This document shows, in pieces, positions 43,192 to 52,086 of a DNA stretch of 64,000 nucleotides. The notes under the pieces were generated by a model that was not told the DNA's origin, did no database searches, and saw only the letters and a program-made list of their open reading frames with translations. The stretch's first letter is position 1, and each line of letters opens with the position of its first letter. Where the stretch lies: NCBI GenBank assembly GCA_963794415.1, contig CAWCDI010000004.1:310001-374000 (forward strand), written 5' to 3'. Source of the stretch: CAVPTL01 sp963794415. GTDB lineage: Bacteria > Actinomycetota > Thermoleophilia > Gaiellales > JAICJC01. Made by a program: the position numbers and the translations under genes.

Positions 43192-44623
43192 GTGTCAGCC
43201 GGACAGATTCCCCCCAGCCATCCACCCGCGGATGCGCTTGTCATTTTCGGGATAACGGGCGACCTGGCGCGGAAGATGACGCTGAAGTCGCTCTACCTCC
43301 TCGAGCGGCGCGGGATGCTCGACTGCCCCATCATCGGCGTGGCCCGCGAGGACTGGGGCGACGACGACCTGCGAAAGCGCGCGCTGGAGGCGGTCAAGGC
43401 CTCGGGCGTGCCGTTCTCGAAGAAGGTTTTCGACCGGCTCGCAGCCCGCATGAGCTACGTGAAGGGCGACTTCAACCGGGTCACCACCTACCGGCGGCTG
43501 AAGACGAAGCTCGGCAAGGCGAAGGCGCCCGTGTTCTACCTCGAGATCCCGCCGTTTCTCTTCGGCAAGGTGGTGCAGCAGCTGCACACCGCCGAGCTCA
43601 CGAAGAACGCGCGGGTGGTGGTCGAGAAGCCCTTCGGCCACGACCTGAAGTCGGCGCTCGAGCTGAACGCCGACCTGCGCCGGCTGCTGCACGAGGATCA
43701 GGTCTACCGCATCGACCACTTCCTGGGCAAGATGTCGGTCGAGGACATCATGTACCTCCGGTTTGCCAACACGATGCTCGAGCCCATCTGGAACCGGCAG
43801 TTCATCTCGTCGGTGCAGATCACCATGGCCGAGAGCTTCGGCGTGGAGGATCGCGGCAGCTTCTACGAGCCGGTCGGAGCGCTGCGCGACGTCGTGCAGA
43901 ACCACCTGATGCAGGTGCTCGCGATGGTCGCGATGGAGCCGCCCGCGGGCGAGGGCGCCGACGTGATCGCCGACCGCAAGCGCGACGTGTTCCTCGCGAT
44001 GCCCAACTGCGACCCCGAGAACTACGTGCGCGGGCAGTACGAGGGGTACCGCGCAGGTCACAGGCGTGGCCGAGGACTCGCAGACCGAGACCTATGCCGC
44101 GCTGCGCCTCGAGGTGGACAACTGGCGCTGGAACGGGGTGCCGTTCTACGTGCGCGCCGGCAAGGGCCTGACCGAGACGGTGACCGAGGTGCGGGTGGTC
44201 TTCCGCCACGCACCCAAGCTCGCCTTCGCCGGCAGCCGCTGGCGCCGCCCCGACCCCAACACCCTGGTGCTGCGCGTCGGCCCGGCCCCCGGGGCCAGCA
44301 TCTGGCTGCAGAGCAAGCGGCCCAACTCACCGGGCCTGCACGAGGTGCACCTCGACATGGACTTCGCAGACGAGGGCGGCGAGGGCCCCACGCCCTACGA
44401 GCAGCTGCTCTACGGCGCGATGCACGGCGACCGCAGCCACTTCATCCGCGAGGACGCCGTCGAGGAGACGTGGCGCATCGTGCAGCCGCTGCTCGACTTC
44501 CCGCCCCCGGTAGAGACGTACGACCGGGGCACGTGGGGCCCTGCGAGCGCGCAGAAGATGCTCTCCCACCGCGGCGGCTGGCACACGCCGTGGCTGCCTG
44601 AGAAGGACGCTCAGCCGCGGTAG
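43192..44623 (+). CDS. zwf: Glucose-6-phosphate dehydrogenase, frame broken once
   Basis: First enzyme of the oxidative pentose-phosphate pathway. FGITGDLARKM near 19-29 is the NADP site, EKPFGHD and RIDHFLGK (substrate site; Phe for the usual Tyr) follow. The frame breaks near 44051: dropping one base turns 'YR-GHR' into YRQVTGVAEDSQTETYAAL and leads through NTLVLRVGP to the normal C-terminus, 476 residues. I infer a sequence error. GTG start; the last 13 bases overlap the convergent M48 gene. Confidence 0.92.
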
Positions 44624-45612
44624 AGGCGGGCGCGGGCGTGCTCCACCACGCGCGCGGCACATGGCTTCTCGAGGGGGCGGAGCTCTGCGTCAACGGCCGC
44701 CTGCTCCTCGGCCGTCACCGTGAGCCGGGCGGGCGTCTCGCCGCGCGACTCGATGGCACGGATCCGCTGGGCCATCGGCGGTGCGTCGAGTCGACGCGCG
44801 CTCCCGCGCGAACATGTTCGCCATGGCCGCCGACGCAGCCATCTCCGCTCCCCTCACACCGCCCGAGCGGTTGGCGTGGCGCCACTGATTGGGCGCGAGC
44901 AGGCCGTGCATCTCGGCCAGCGCCCGGTAGGCGCCCTCGATGTAGCGGCCGCGCATCGGATCGCCGTTCACGTCGTGGGCCACCTCGTGCGCGATCACCG
45001 CGGCGCGCTCCTGGCCGTTGAGCGCCACCAGCAGCGGCAGCCCCAGGCCCAGCACGCGGCGGCCGCGCACCCCGCCCCGCATGCAGTAGGCGTTGTAGTC
45101 GCCCGTGATCACGATGGCGTCGACGTGGCGGGCGCACAGCTCGTCGGCCACGCGGTCGGCAAGCGCATAGGTCGCGGGGAATCGGTCGCGGGCGACCACC
45201 CCCTTCGGCACGCGCGGGAAGCGCGGGATCGAGGTCAGCCCGATCGCCGTCAGGAGCCCGCCGGCGACGATCGCAAACGGGTTGGGGAACGGAAGCACGG
45301 CCAGGGCGATGCCGCCCAGGATCAGCGCGAGCACGAAGGGTAGACCACGGTGGCGTAGAGGTAGGTCGCGATCAGGTAGCCGGAGACCCGCGTGCCGCGA
45401 GCATGTTCGGCCTGCACGGAGGACTCCATCCAGCGGTCGGCGCGGCGCGGCGCCGGCACAGCCCCCGCCGGGCGCACGTTCCAGTCACACTGGTCGCACC
45501 ACGTCACGTAGCGCGGATCCGACGGGCAGAGCGCTCCGCACTGCGGGCAGCTCACTCCAGTGCTCGTGTCGGTAGCCACAGATGGATCTTCGGCACGGAG
45601 CCGCCGATCCAT
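44611..45612 (-). CDS. M48-type zinc metalloprotease with N-terminal zinc ribbon, frame broken twice
   Basis: Restored length 333 residues. A zinc ribbon with Cys22, Cys25, Cys39 and Cys42 (CPQC, WCDQC) precedes a membrane segment (about 78-120) and a peptidase domain with HEVAHDVNGD (His209, Glu210, His213). The frame breaks at a G run at 45338-45340 (one base missing) and near 44798 (one extra). Corrected, the C-terminus reads LDAPPMAQRIRAIESR, the typical HtpX/M48 ending. The zinc ribbon plus M48 arrangement suggests a membrane protease; target unknown. It starts 9 bases past the muconolactone-isomerase-like gene. Confidence 0.82.
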
Positions 45613-45621
45613 GAGGGTACA

Positions 45622-45900
45622 TCAGCCCTCGAGCGGGTGGGTGGCGAGCGCCTCCACCGTCACCTCGAACCACGGCGAGAGCGGCAGCGAGCCGAGCAGC
45701 TCGTGCAGCTCGGTGGCATCCGCGCAGCGGTAGAGCGAGATGTTGGCCCAGCGGCCGGGCAGCCGCCAGATCCGCACCAGCTTGCCCTGCTCGATCAGCT
45801 CTCGCCCGCGCGCCGTCTCGGCCTCCACCAGCTGCCGTTTGCGCGTCTCTGGCGTGTCCGGAGGGAGCCGGACCTCGATCCGGACGAGGAACTCGCTCAC
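45622..45900 (-). CDS. Muconolactone delta-isomerase-like protein
   Basis: A 92-residue protein of the CatC family: FLVRIEVRLPPDTPE, then VRIWRLPGRWANISLY and LHELLGSLPLSPWFEVTVEALATHP. In aromatic degradation CatC moves a double bond in muconolactone, but no catechol-pathway genes are here. It is the last gene of a sugar-transporter operon and overlaps the SMP-30 gene (GTGA), so it may act on a lactone produced in that pathway. Confidence 0.85.
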   Translation of the reverse strand: MSEFLVRIEVRLPPDTPETRKRQLVEAETARGRELIEQGKLVRIWRLPGRWANISLYRCADATELHELLGSLPLSPWFEVTVEALATHPLEG

Positions 45901-46748
45901 GGGCGCGGGATCTCGGGATAGTGCAGCGGCACCCCGCGAAGGCCCAGATCGATGCCCTTCACCACCCAGCCGCCGAGCGAGGCGATGGCCACCCGGTCGA
46001 GGTCCTCGCCGTAGAAGCACACGTTGGTCGGCATCGGGATGTGGATGCCCGTGACGTCGTCCAGCACGATCTCCCAGCTGCCGCCCCCGGGCGGGACGTA
46101 CACCAGGCGAAACGGGTGGTACATCGAGACCAGGAAGCCGCCGTCGGCGCAGTAGGCCACCCCGTCGGGCGAGTTGCCCGGGAACTCCGCGATGGTCTCG
46201 AGCCGGCCGTCGCGCACCCGCGAAAGCCTCGGCGTGAGCGTCTCGAGCACGCACGGAACGCCGTCGCCGTCCAGGCACATGCCGTTGGAGAAGTGCATCG
46301 CCTCGCCGACATCCACCACCTCGCCGTCGCCGCCGCCCGGCGCCACCCGGATCAGCCGGCCCGCCTTCACCTCGAGCACCTCGGGCCCCGAGTCCGTGAA
46401 CCAGAGCGTGCCGTCGGCCGCGAACGAGCCGTAGTTGGGAGTCACCAGCGGCGTGCCCTCAGCGGTCGCGCAGTAGGTGTCAACCGCCCCCGTGCCGGGG
46501 TCGATCCGCGCCACCTGGGGTGGGTCGGTGGCGGTGAACGCATACACCATCCCCGCCGCGTCGAGGCACACCCCGCCGACGTAGCCGCCGGTGTCGCCCA
46601 CCTGCGTGGCTGTCTTCGCCTGATCATCGATGCGGTAGATCTGGCCGATCTCGCCGCCGGCGTAGAGCGTGCCGTCAGGCCCGGGATTCACGCACTCCGG
46701 GTGGTCGAGCCCCTCCGCGATGACGTAGAGATCCTGGATACGTGCCAT
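45897..46748 (-). CDS. SMP-30/gluconolactonase-family protein
   Basis: A 283-residue six-bladed beta-propeller: GLDHPECVNPGPDGTLYAGG, MHFSNGMCLDGDGVPCV and NSPDGVAYCADGGFLVSMY are the metal-site blade repeats (Glu, Asn, Asp ligands). The family hydrolyses sugar lactones or related esters. Encoded 3 bases after the sugar permease gene, which suggests it processes the lactone of the imported sugar. Specific lactone unknown. Confidence 0.87.
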   Translation of the reverse strand: MARIQDLYVIAEGLDHPECVNPGPDGTLYAGGEIGQIYRIDDQAKTATQVGDTGGYVGGVCLDAAGMVYAFTATDPPQVARIDPGTGAVDTYCATAEGTPLVTPNYGSFAADGTLWFTDSGPEVLEVKAGRLIRVAPGGGDGEVVDVGEAMHFSNGMCLDGDGVPCVLETLTPRLSRVRDGRLETIAEFPGNSPDGVAYCADGGFLVSMYHPFRLVYVPPGGGSWEIVLDDVTGIHIPMPTNVCFYGEDLDRVAIASLGGWVVKGIDLGLRGVPLHYPEIPRP

Positions 46749-46751
46749 GCC

Positions 46752-47576
46752 TCAGCCTCCCTTGATGGCCCCTGCGACCAGCCCCTTGCTGAAGTAGCGC
46801 TGGCCGAACAGGTAGAGCAGGAAGATCGGCAGCGTCGCCAGCGAGAGCCCGGCCATCACCGCCGGGATGTTGAGGCTGTAGCGGCTCTGGAAGCCGGTGA
46901 GCCCCGCCATCAGCGTGAGCGAGTTCTGGCTCTGCAGGAACACCAGCGCGATCAGGAGCTCGTTCCACACCCAGAGGACGTTCACCACTGCGAGGGTGAT
47001 CAGCGGCGCCGACGAGAGCGGGATCACCACCCGCCGGAACACCTGGAACGAGTTGGCGCCGTCGATCTCGGCGGCCTCGATGAGCGACTGCGGGATCGTG
47101 CGGAAGTACGCCGCCAGCATGTACACCGAGAACGGCATCATGAGGCCGACGTAGATCACGATCACGATCCGGCGCGTGTCGATCAGGTTCAGCTGCGCGC
47201 CCAGCAGAAAGAGCGGCACCACCAGCACGATCGGCGGGATCACCATCAGCGAGATGATGATCGCGAGCACCGCGTCTCGCCCGGCGAACTTCCAGCGCGA
47301 CAGCCCCCACGCCGCCATCGACGCGAACACCAGCGTGATGATGACCGACGCGACGGTGAGCACGAGGCTGTTGAAGAGCCAGCGCGGGAAGTGGTTGTTC
47401 AGGGCGATGCGGTAGGCCGAGAACGTCGGGTGGGTCGGGAATCCCAGCGGGTGGTTGAGGAAATCGTTCTGGGTGCGCACCGAGCTCGAGAGCATCACGT
47501 ACACCGGCAGGAGCGCCGCGAGCGTGAATGCGATCAGCACGGCGTGACGTGCGATGCGACCGGTGCGGTCGATCAT
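46752..47576 (-). CDS. Sugar ABC transporter permease (MalG type)
   Basis: A 274-residue permease with six helices and the EAAEIDGANSFQVFRRVVIPL coupling loop. It belongs to the carbohydrate uptake transporter 1 family. The ATG overlaps the stop of the partner permease (ATGA). With that permease, the binding protein and the divergent ATPase it makes a complete importer. Confidence 0.93.
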   Translation of the reverse strand: MIDRTGRIARHAVLIAFTLAALLPVYVMLSSSVRTQNDFLNHPLGFPTHPTFSAYRIALNNHFPRWLFNSLVLTVASVIITLVFASMAAWGLSRWKFAGRDAVLAIIISLMVIPPIVLVVPLFLLGAQLNLIDTRRIVIVIYVGLMMPFSVYMLAAYFRTIPQSLIEAAEIDGANSFQVFRRVVIPLSSAPLITLAVVNVLWVWNELLIALVFLQSQNSLTLMAGLTGFQSRYSLNIPAVMAGLSLATLPIFLLYLFGQRYFSKGLVAGAIKGG

Positions 47577-48496
47577 GCGGGCCTCCAGCGGGTCCAAGCG
47601 AAGCGCAAGACGAGCACGATCGCAGCGATCGCGACGAGAGCTATCAGCAGAATTGCCGCAGCCGACGCGGCGAGCCACGGCAGATCTGACGTGAAGGCGT
47701 TTGAGTAGATGTAGGTCTCCGTCACCTGCGTTGACTGGCCCGGGCCGCCGCCGGTCATCACGAACACGTAGCTGAACACCCACGACATGAGGGTGATCGC
47801 CTCGATGACGAAGTAGAAGCCGATGATGGACTTCATCATCGGCAACGTGACGCTACGGTGGGTACGAAACCAGCCGGCGCCGTCAACCTTCGCCGCGTCG
47901 AACACGTTCTGCGGCAACGATAGGAGGCGGGCGAGAAAGAGGATCACGCCGAAGCCGAGCTCACGCCAGATGATGACGCCCGCCAGCGAGCGAAGCGCCC
48001 AGTCCGGGTTACCTAACCAATCTTCCTTGAAGTACCCCAGTCCGACGGTGTCGAGGATGGAGTTGAGCGCGCCGTTGAGCGTCAGCAGCTGCCCGAAAAG
48101 GACGCCCACGACGGCCACCGGAAGCATGTAGGGAATGAAGATCGCGACCCGGTGAAACCGCCATCCGGTCATGCCCTCGTAGAGCAAGATCGCGATCAGA
48201 AGCGCCAGTCCGATGATGATCGGAAGCGTGAGGAGAAGCCGGACGTTGTTGCCTATCGCCTGCCGGAAGAACGGGTCGTGGTAGGCGATCTTGAGGTTGT
48301 CCAGCCCCACCGAGTTGCCATCGCGATGTGTTGCTTCCTCGATCAGCTTGAAGATGCTGTAGCCGTACACGACGCCCATCGCGAGCACGGCTGGGAAGGC
48401 CCACACGAGTGGCCCAAGGTTGATGCGCCGGCGGGGGCGATGCACGACATCGCTCCCCGCCGGCCCATCCGGTGTGGTTACTGCTGCTGCGCCCAC
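47573..48496 (-). CDS. Sugar ABC transporter permease (MalF type)
   Basis: A 307-residue permease with six to seven helices and the DAAKVDGAGWFRTHRSVTLPM coupling loop. The GTG at 48496 makes it overlap the binding-protein gene by 19 bases; a start slightly downstream is possible. First permease of the carbohydrate importer. Confidence 0.92.
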   Translation of the reverse strand: MGAAAVTTPDGPAGSDVVHRPRRRINLGPLVWAFPAVLAMGVVYGYSIFKLIEEATHRDGNSVGLDNLKIAYHDPFFRQAIGNNVRLLLTLPIIIGLALLIAILLYEGMTGWRFHRVAIFIPYMLPVAVVGVLFGQLLTLNGALNSILDTVGLGYFKEDWLGNPDWALRSLAGVIIWRELGFGVILFLARLLSLPQNVFDAAKVDGAGWFRTHRSVTLPMMKSIIGFYFVIEAITLMSWVFSYVFVMTGGGPGQSTQVTETYIYSNAFTSDLPWLAASAAAILLIALVAIAAIVLVLRFAWTRWRPA

Positions 48497-49833
48497 TTCT
48501 TGAAGTTGGCGATCAGGTCAGGATCGATCAGGCGGATGCGGGCCATGTCGGTCTCGGTGGTCTGAGCGGCCTGCGCAGGCGTCGTCTTGCCTGCGAACAT
48601 GAGCTGCACTCCGCCGAAGTTGGCCTTCGTGTCGAGATCGGTCGGGATGAAGTTCTCCAGGTACGGAGCGCCGTGCAGCATGTACTGATAGAGCTGCTTG
48701 ACCTGGGGAACGGTGATCTGGCTGGCATCGAACCGGTCGTCTGCCGGGAGGGCCCCGGTGTCCTTGTAGAACAGGCTCAGCTCGGCCGGAGTGTGCATGA
48801 ACTCGATGAAATCGGCGTCCTGCTGCTTGTACTGCGACCAATCGGTGATGCCGAGCGTCTGGGACGTCGCGCCCAGCTTGCCGGAGCCGGTGCCCTGGGC
48901 GTAGACGGGCATCGTCATGACGCCGGTGTTCTTGCTGCCGGCCTCTTTGACGAACTTGCGCACGTCGGTGCCTGCGGTGATGGTCATCGCGCTCTTGCCG
49001 TCAACCCAGGTCTGCTGCGCCTGGTAGAGGTCGAGGGAGCCGATGTCGTCGTTCCAGCAGTGGTGGTCGATCATCTGCTGCAGCGCCGTCCACCAGGCCG
49101 CCTGGTTGGGGTCGGTGAACTTCTGCGTGCCGACCACCGCGTCCTTCAGATCGTTGACCGACTGAAGGCCCTGCGACTCGAGAATGGAGAAGAGCCAGCC
49201 ACCGAGGAAGCCGTCCTTGGTGCCGCCGGCCATCGGCGTGATGCCGTGGGCGTTCAGCGTGTCACACGCGCTCATGAACTGATCCCAGGTCTTGGGCGGA
49301 GCGATCTTGTACTTGGCCAGAACGTCCTTGCGGTAGAGCACCGGGAACGACGGCTGTACGTACCACGGAGCGACCCAGAGCTTGTTCTCGTACGTATCCT
49401 CGGAGCCGTTCAGGTAGTGCGACCACTCGCTCTTGGGGATGTAGTCGGACACCGGAGCGAGGTTTCCGTCCCAGGCATCCTGCAGGGCCCAGATGCCGCC
49501 CCAGCGATACTCGATGTCCGGCCCCTTCTTGGCCTTTGCGGCCGCCGCGAAGTTCGGCATGAGGTTGTCGGTGGACTGCAGAACCGGCTTGATCGTGATG
49601 TTTGGATGCAACTTTTCATACGCACTCACGGACTGGTTGACGAAGTTCGTGAGGCCCTTCGCCTCCTGCTCACCCCAGTACCACATGGTGATGGTCGCAG
49701 GGCCGTTCGTATTGGTCGCGGTGCTGCCGGAACTGGAGCTACTGCTGGAACTGCCACAGCCTGCGACCGCAACGCTGACCGTCAGCGCCAGGGCTGCCAA
49801 GGCGGCCGAACGAGCTCGTATCTTTCCGATCAC
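48478..49833 (-). CDS. Sugar-binding lipoprotein (family 1 extracellular solute-binding)
   Basis: A 451-residue lipoprotein: signal with lipobox Cys26 (VAGC), a Ser/Thr-rich linker, then TITMWYWGEQEAKGL and YIPKSEWSHYLNGSEDTYENK, patterns of CUT1 sugar-binding proteins. It would deliver an oligo- or monosaccharide to the two permeases downstream. Local base composition looks somewhat less GC-rich than the flanks by eye. A 14-base palindrome lies in the space shared with the divergent ATPase gene. Confidence 0.92.
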   Translation of the reverse strand: MIGKIRARSAALAALALTVSVAVAGCGSSSSSSSSGSTATNTNGPATITMWYWGEQEAKGLTNFVNQSVSAYEKLHPNITIKPVLQSTDNLMPNFAAAAKAKKGPDIEYRWGGIWALQDAWDGNLAPVSDYIPKSEWSHYLNGSEDTYENKLWVAPWYVQPSFPVLYRKDVLAKYKIAPPKTWDQFMSACDTLNAHGITPMAGGTKDGFLGGWLFSILESQGLQSVNDLKDAVVGTQKFTDPNQAAWWTALQQMIDHHCWNDDIGSLDLYQAQQTWVDGKSAMTITAGTDVRKFVKEAGSKNTGVMTMPVYAQGTGSGKLGATSQTLGITDWSQYKQQDADFIEFMHTPAELSLFYKDTGALPADDRFDASQITVPQVKQLYQYMLHGAPYLENFIPTDLDTKANFGGVQLMFAGKTTPAQAAQTTETDMARIRLIDPDLIANFKKWAQQQ

Positions 49834-49894
49834 TTCGTCAATCCTCCCTCTGTGCGGCCGCCTGCCGACAACCTCTCGTGTGGACTCGTCGCGC

Positions 49895-49908
49895 CATGCT
49901 ATAGCATG
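49895..49908. promoter_or_regulatory. Palindromic operator candidate
   Basis: CATGCTATAGCATG, a perfect 14-base palindrome 8 bases before the ATPase ATG and 61 bases before the binding-protein start. Position between divergent halves of one transporter suggests joint control, for example by a LacI- or GntR-type repressor encoded elsewhere. Confidence 0.55.
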
Positions 49909-49916
49909 CCGCGGCG

Positions 49917-51065
49917 ATGAACGGAATCGAACTCAAGGGCGTCACCAAGGTCTATCCCAACGGCGTGCGAGCGGTCGATTCCATCGATCTGCAGATCGGC
50001 GACGGCGAGTTCATGGTGCTGGTTGGGCCCTCCGGCTGCGGTAAATCCACGCTTCTGCGCATGATCGCGGGGCTCGAAGATGTGTCTGTCGGACGGGTCA
50101 CGATCGGCGACGCAGACGTCACGCAGCTCCCGCCCCGCGCCCGCGACATCGCGATGGTTTTCCAGGATTACGCGCTCTATCCGCACATGAGCGTGCGCGA
50201 CAATCTCGCGTTCGGGCTGAAGCTGCGGCGCCTGCCGCGCAAGGAGATCCGCACCCGCGTGGACGGCGTCGCCGAGATCCTCGGGCTCACCGAGTACATG
50301 TCGCGGAAGCCCGGCGCGCTCTCCGGCGGCCAGCGCCAGCGCGTCGCCATCGGCCGCGCCATGGTGCGCGAGCCGAAGGCATTTCTGATGGACGAGCCGC
50401 TCTCCAACCTCGACGCCAAGCTGCGGGTCACCATGCGCGCCGAGCTCGCCCGCCTGCACGAGCGGCTCGGGGTCACGACGGTCTACGTCACCCACGACCA
50501 GACCGAGGCGATGACCCTCGGACAGCGCGTGGCGGTGCTGCGCGACGGCGTGCTGCAGCAGTGCGACACGCCGCAGAACCTGTTCGATCACCCCGTGAAC
50601 CTGTTCGTGGCCGCGTTCATCGGCTCGCCCGCCATGAACCTGGTGCGGGCCGAGGTGGGCGACGGCCAGGTCAGGTTCGCGGGCTACGAGCTGGCGCTGC
50701 CGGCCGGCTCACCGATGGCCGGCGCGACGCGACCGGTGATCCTCGGCGTGCGCCCCACCGACTTCGCGCTGCCCACCGACGAGCATGCGCAGCTCCCGCG
50801 CATCCGGGTCGTCCCCGAGGTGGTCGAGAGCCTCGGCGCCGAGAGCAACGTGATCTTTGCGGTTGATGCCCCCAAGGTCGACCTCGACGCGGTGCGCTCG
50901 GCCGCCGACAACGAGGACGGGACGCTCTTCATCGACGAGAACCGGGCGCTGTTCACAGCCCGCGTCACCAGCCGCACCCCGATCTCCGGCAGCGAGCCGC
51001 TCGAGCTGGCCGTCCACAGCGGCGACCTGCACTACTTCGACCCGGAGACCGGCCAGGCCCTCTAA
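49917..51065 (+). CDS. Sugar ABC transporter ATPase (MalK/UgpC type)
   Basis: A 382-residue ATPase: GPSGCGKST, LSGGQRQR, FLMDEPLSNLDAKLR and VTHDQTEAM, then a C-terminal OB-fold regulatory domain (VILGVRPTDFAL). The FSTLT... MalK hallmark length and domain make it the energy subunit for the divergent importer. Its stop is 5 bases before palindromic repeat copy 6. Confidence 0.94.
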   Translation: MNGIELKGVTKVYPNGVRAVDSIDLQIGDGEFMVLVGPSGCGKSTLLRMIAGLEDVSVGRVTIGDADVTQLPPRARDIAMVFQDYALYPHMSVRDNLAFGLKLRRLPRKEIRTRVDGVAEILGLTEYMSRKPGALSGGQRQRVAIGRAMVREPKAFLMDEPLSNLDAKLRVTMRAELARLHERLGVTTVYVTHDQTEAMTLGQRVAVLRDGVLQQCDTPQNLFDHPVNLFVAAFIGSPAMNLVRAEVGDGQVRFAGYELALPAGSPMAGATRPVILGVRPTDFALPTDEHAQLPRIRVVPEVVESLGAESNVIFAVDAPKVDLDAVRSAADNEDGTLFIDENRALFTARVTSRTPISGSEPLELAVHSGDLHYFDPETGQAL

Positions 51066-51070
51066 CCGCC

Positions 51071-51103
51071 GTGAATATTAAGTGCCTGGCACCTTGTATT
51101 CAC
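51071..51103. repeat. Palindromic repeat copy 6, supplies dehydrogenase stop
   Basis: Left core half AGTGCC (one change), right half GGCACC, centre T at 51087. Outer arms GTGAAT and ATTCAC are exact; variable segments ATTA and TTGT pair at two positions. The TGA of the right arm, read on the minus strand (51102-51100), is the stop codon of the zinc dehydrogenase. Confidence 0.88.
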
Positions 51104-52065
51104 GCGGTTTCGAGCAGGATCTTGATGTTGGTGGCCGGCTCGTCCACCAGCAGCCGGAAGCCCTCGGCGCCCTCGGCCAGCGGCATCGAGCGGAGCCAGT
51201 CGAGCGCCGGCGGGTGCTCGGCGAGCATCGCGAGCGCCGCGTCGAAGTCGGCCCGCGTATAGGCGTAGTGGCCGCGCACCGTGATGCCGCGCCGCACCAC
51301 GTCGCCCGCGGCAAACGTGCCCTCGGCCTGGCCCAGGCCGATGATGGTCACGCCGCCGCCCATCCGGACCGCGGCGATGCCCGCCTGCCACGTGGCCTCG
51401 ATGCCCACCGCGTCGATCGCCAGGTCGAACTCGAGACCGGCCGTGTCGTCGCTCGAGGCATACACGTCCACGGCGCCCAGCTGCTGGGCAAACGCCCGCC
51501 GCTGATCGACCGGCTCCACCAGCGAGACCTCGATCCCGGAGGCGACACAGGCGTGCACGCCCAGCAGGCCGATGGGCCCGCCGCCGAGCACCAGCACGCG
51601 GTCGCCGGCGCGGGCACCGGCATACCGAAGCGCCGAGACCGACGCCGCCAGGGGCTCGGTGAGCACCGCGACCCGGTCATCGACGCCTGCGGGGATCGGG
51701 GTCAGCGCGTCGCTTTCCACCACGACCCGGTCGGCGAACACTCCCTGCCGGTCGAGCCCGACCAGTCCGCGGGTGCGGCACAGGTTGACCTCGCCGCGCA
51801 GGCACGCCGGGCACTCGCCGCAGCCCACCAGCGGGAACAGCACGAACCGCTCGCCCGGGTGCGCAGGGCTAGTCCCGACCGCCTCGTGGCCCAGCACCAG
51901 CGGCGGCACGCGCGGCCCGGAGTGGCCGCGATAGGGGTGGAGGTCTGACCCGCAGATGCCCGAGAGCGTCACGTCGAACGCCACCTGGCCCGGTGCGGGC
52001 TCGGGCGGCTCTACCTGATCGAGCGTCAGCGACCGACCGCCGCGCCATGTCAACGCATTCATCAT
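51100..52065 (-). CDS. Zinc-dependent medium-chain alcohol/polyol dehydrogenase
   Basis: A 321-residue MDR enzyme. Catalytic-zinc ligands Cys38 (GICGSDLH) and GHE near 59-61, structural-zinc cysteines in GCGECPACLRGEVNLC, and the NAD loop VLGGGPIGLLG. This pattern fits threonine/sorbitol-type dehydrogenases. It is about 20 residues shorter than average, and its stop codon is provided by palindromic repeat copy 6. Divergent from an enolase-superfamily gene with 21 bases between starts, so at least one transcript is nearly leaderless. Probably oxidises a sugar or sugar acid. Confidence 0.88.
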   Translation of the reverse strand: MMNALTWRGGRSLTLDQVEPPEPAPGQVAFDVTLSGICGSDLHPYRGHSGPRVPPLVLGHEAVGTSPAHPGERFVLFPLVGCGECPACLRGEVNLCRTRGLVGLDRQGVFADRVVVESDALTPIPAGVDDRVAVLTEPLAASVSALRYAGARAGDRVLVLGGGPIGLLGVHACVASGIEVSLVEPVDQRRAFAQQLGAVDVYASSDDTAGLEFDLAIDAVGIEATWQAGIAAVRMGGGVTIIGLGQAEGTFAAGDVVRRGITVRGHYAYTRADFDAALAMLAEHPPALDWLRSMPLAEGAEGFRLLVDEPATNIKILLETA

Positions 52066-52086
52066 GGCGGCATTATCATCGCCGAC

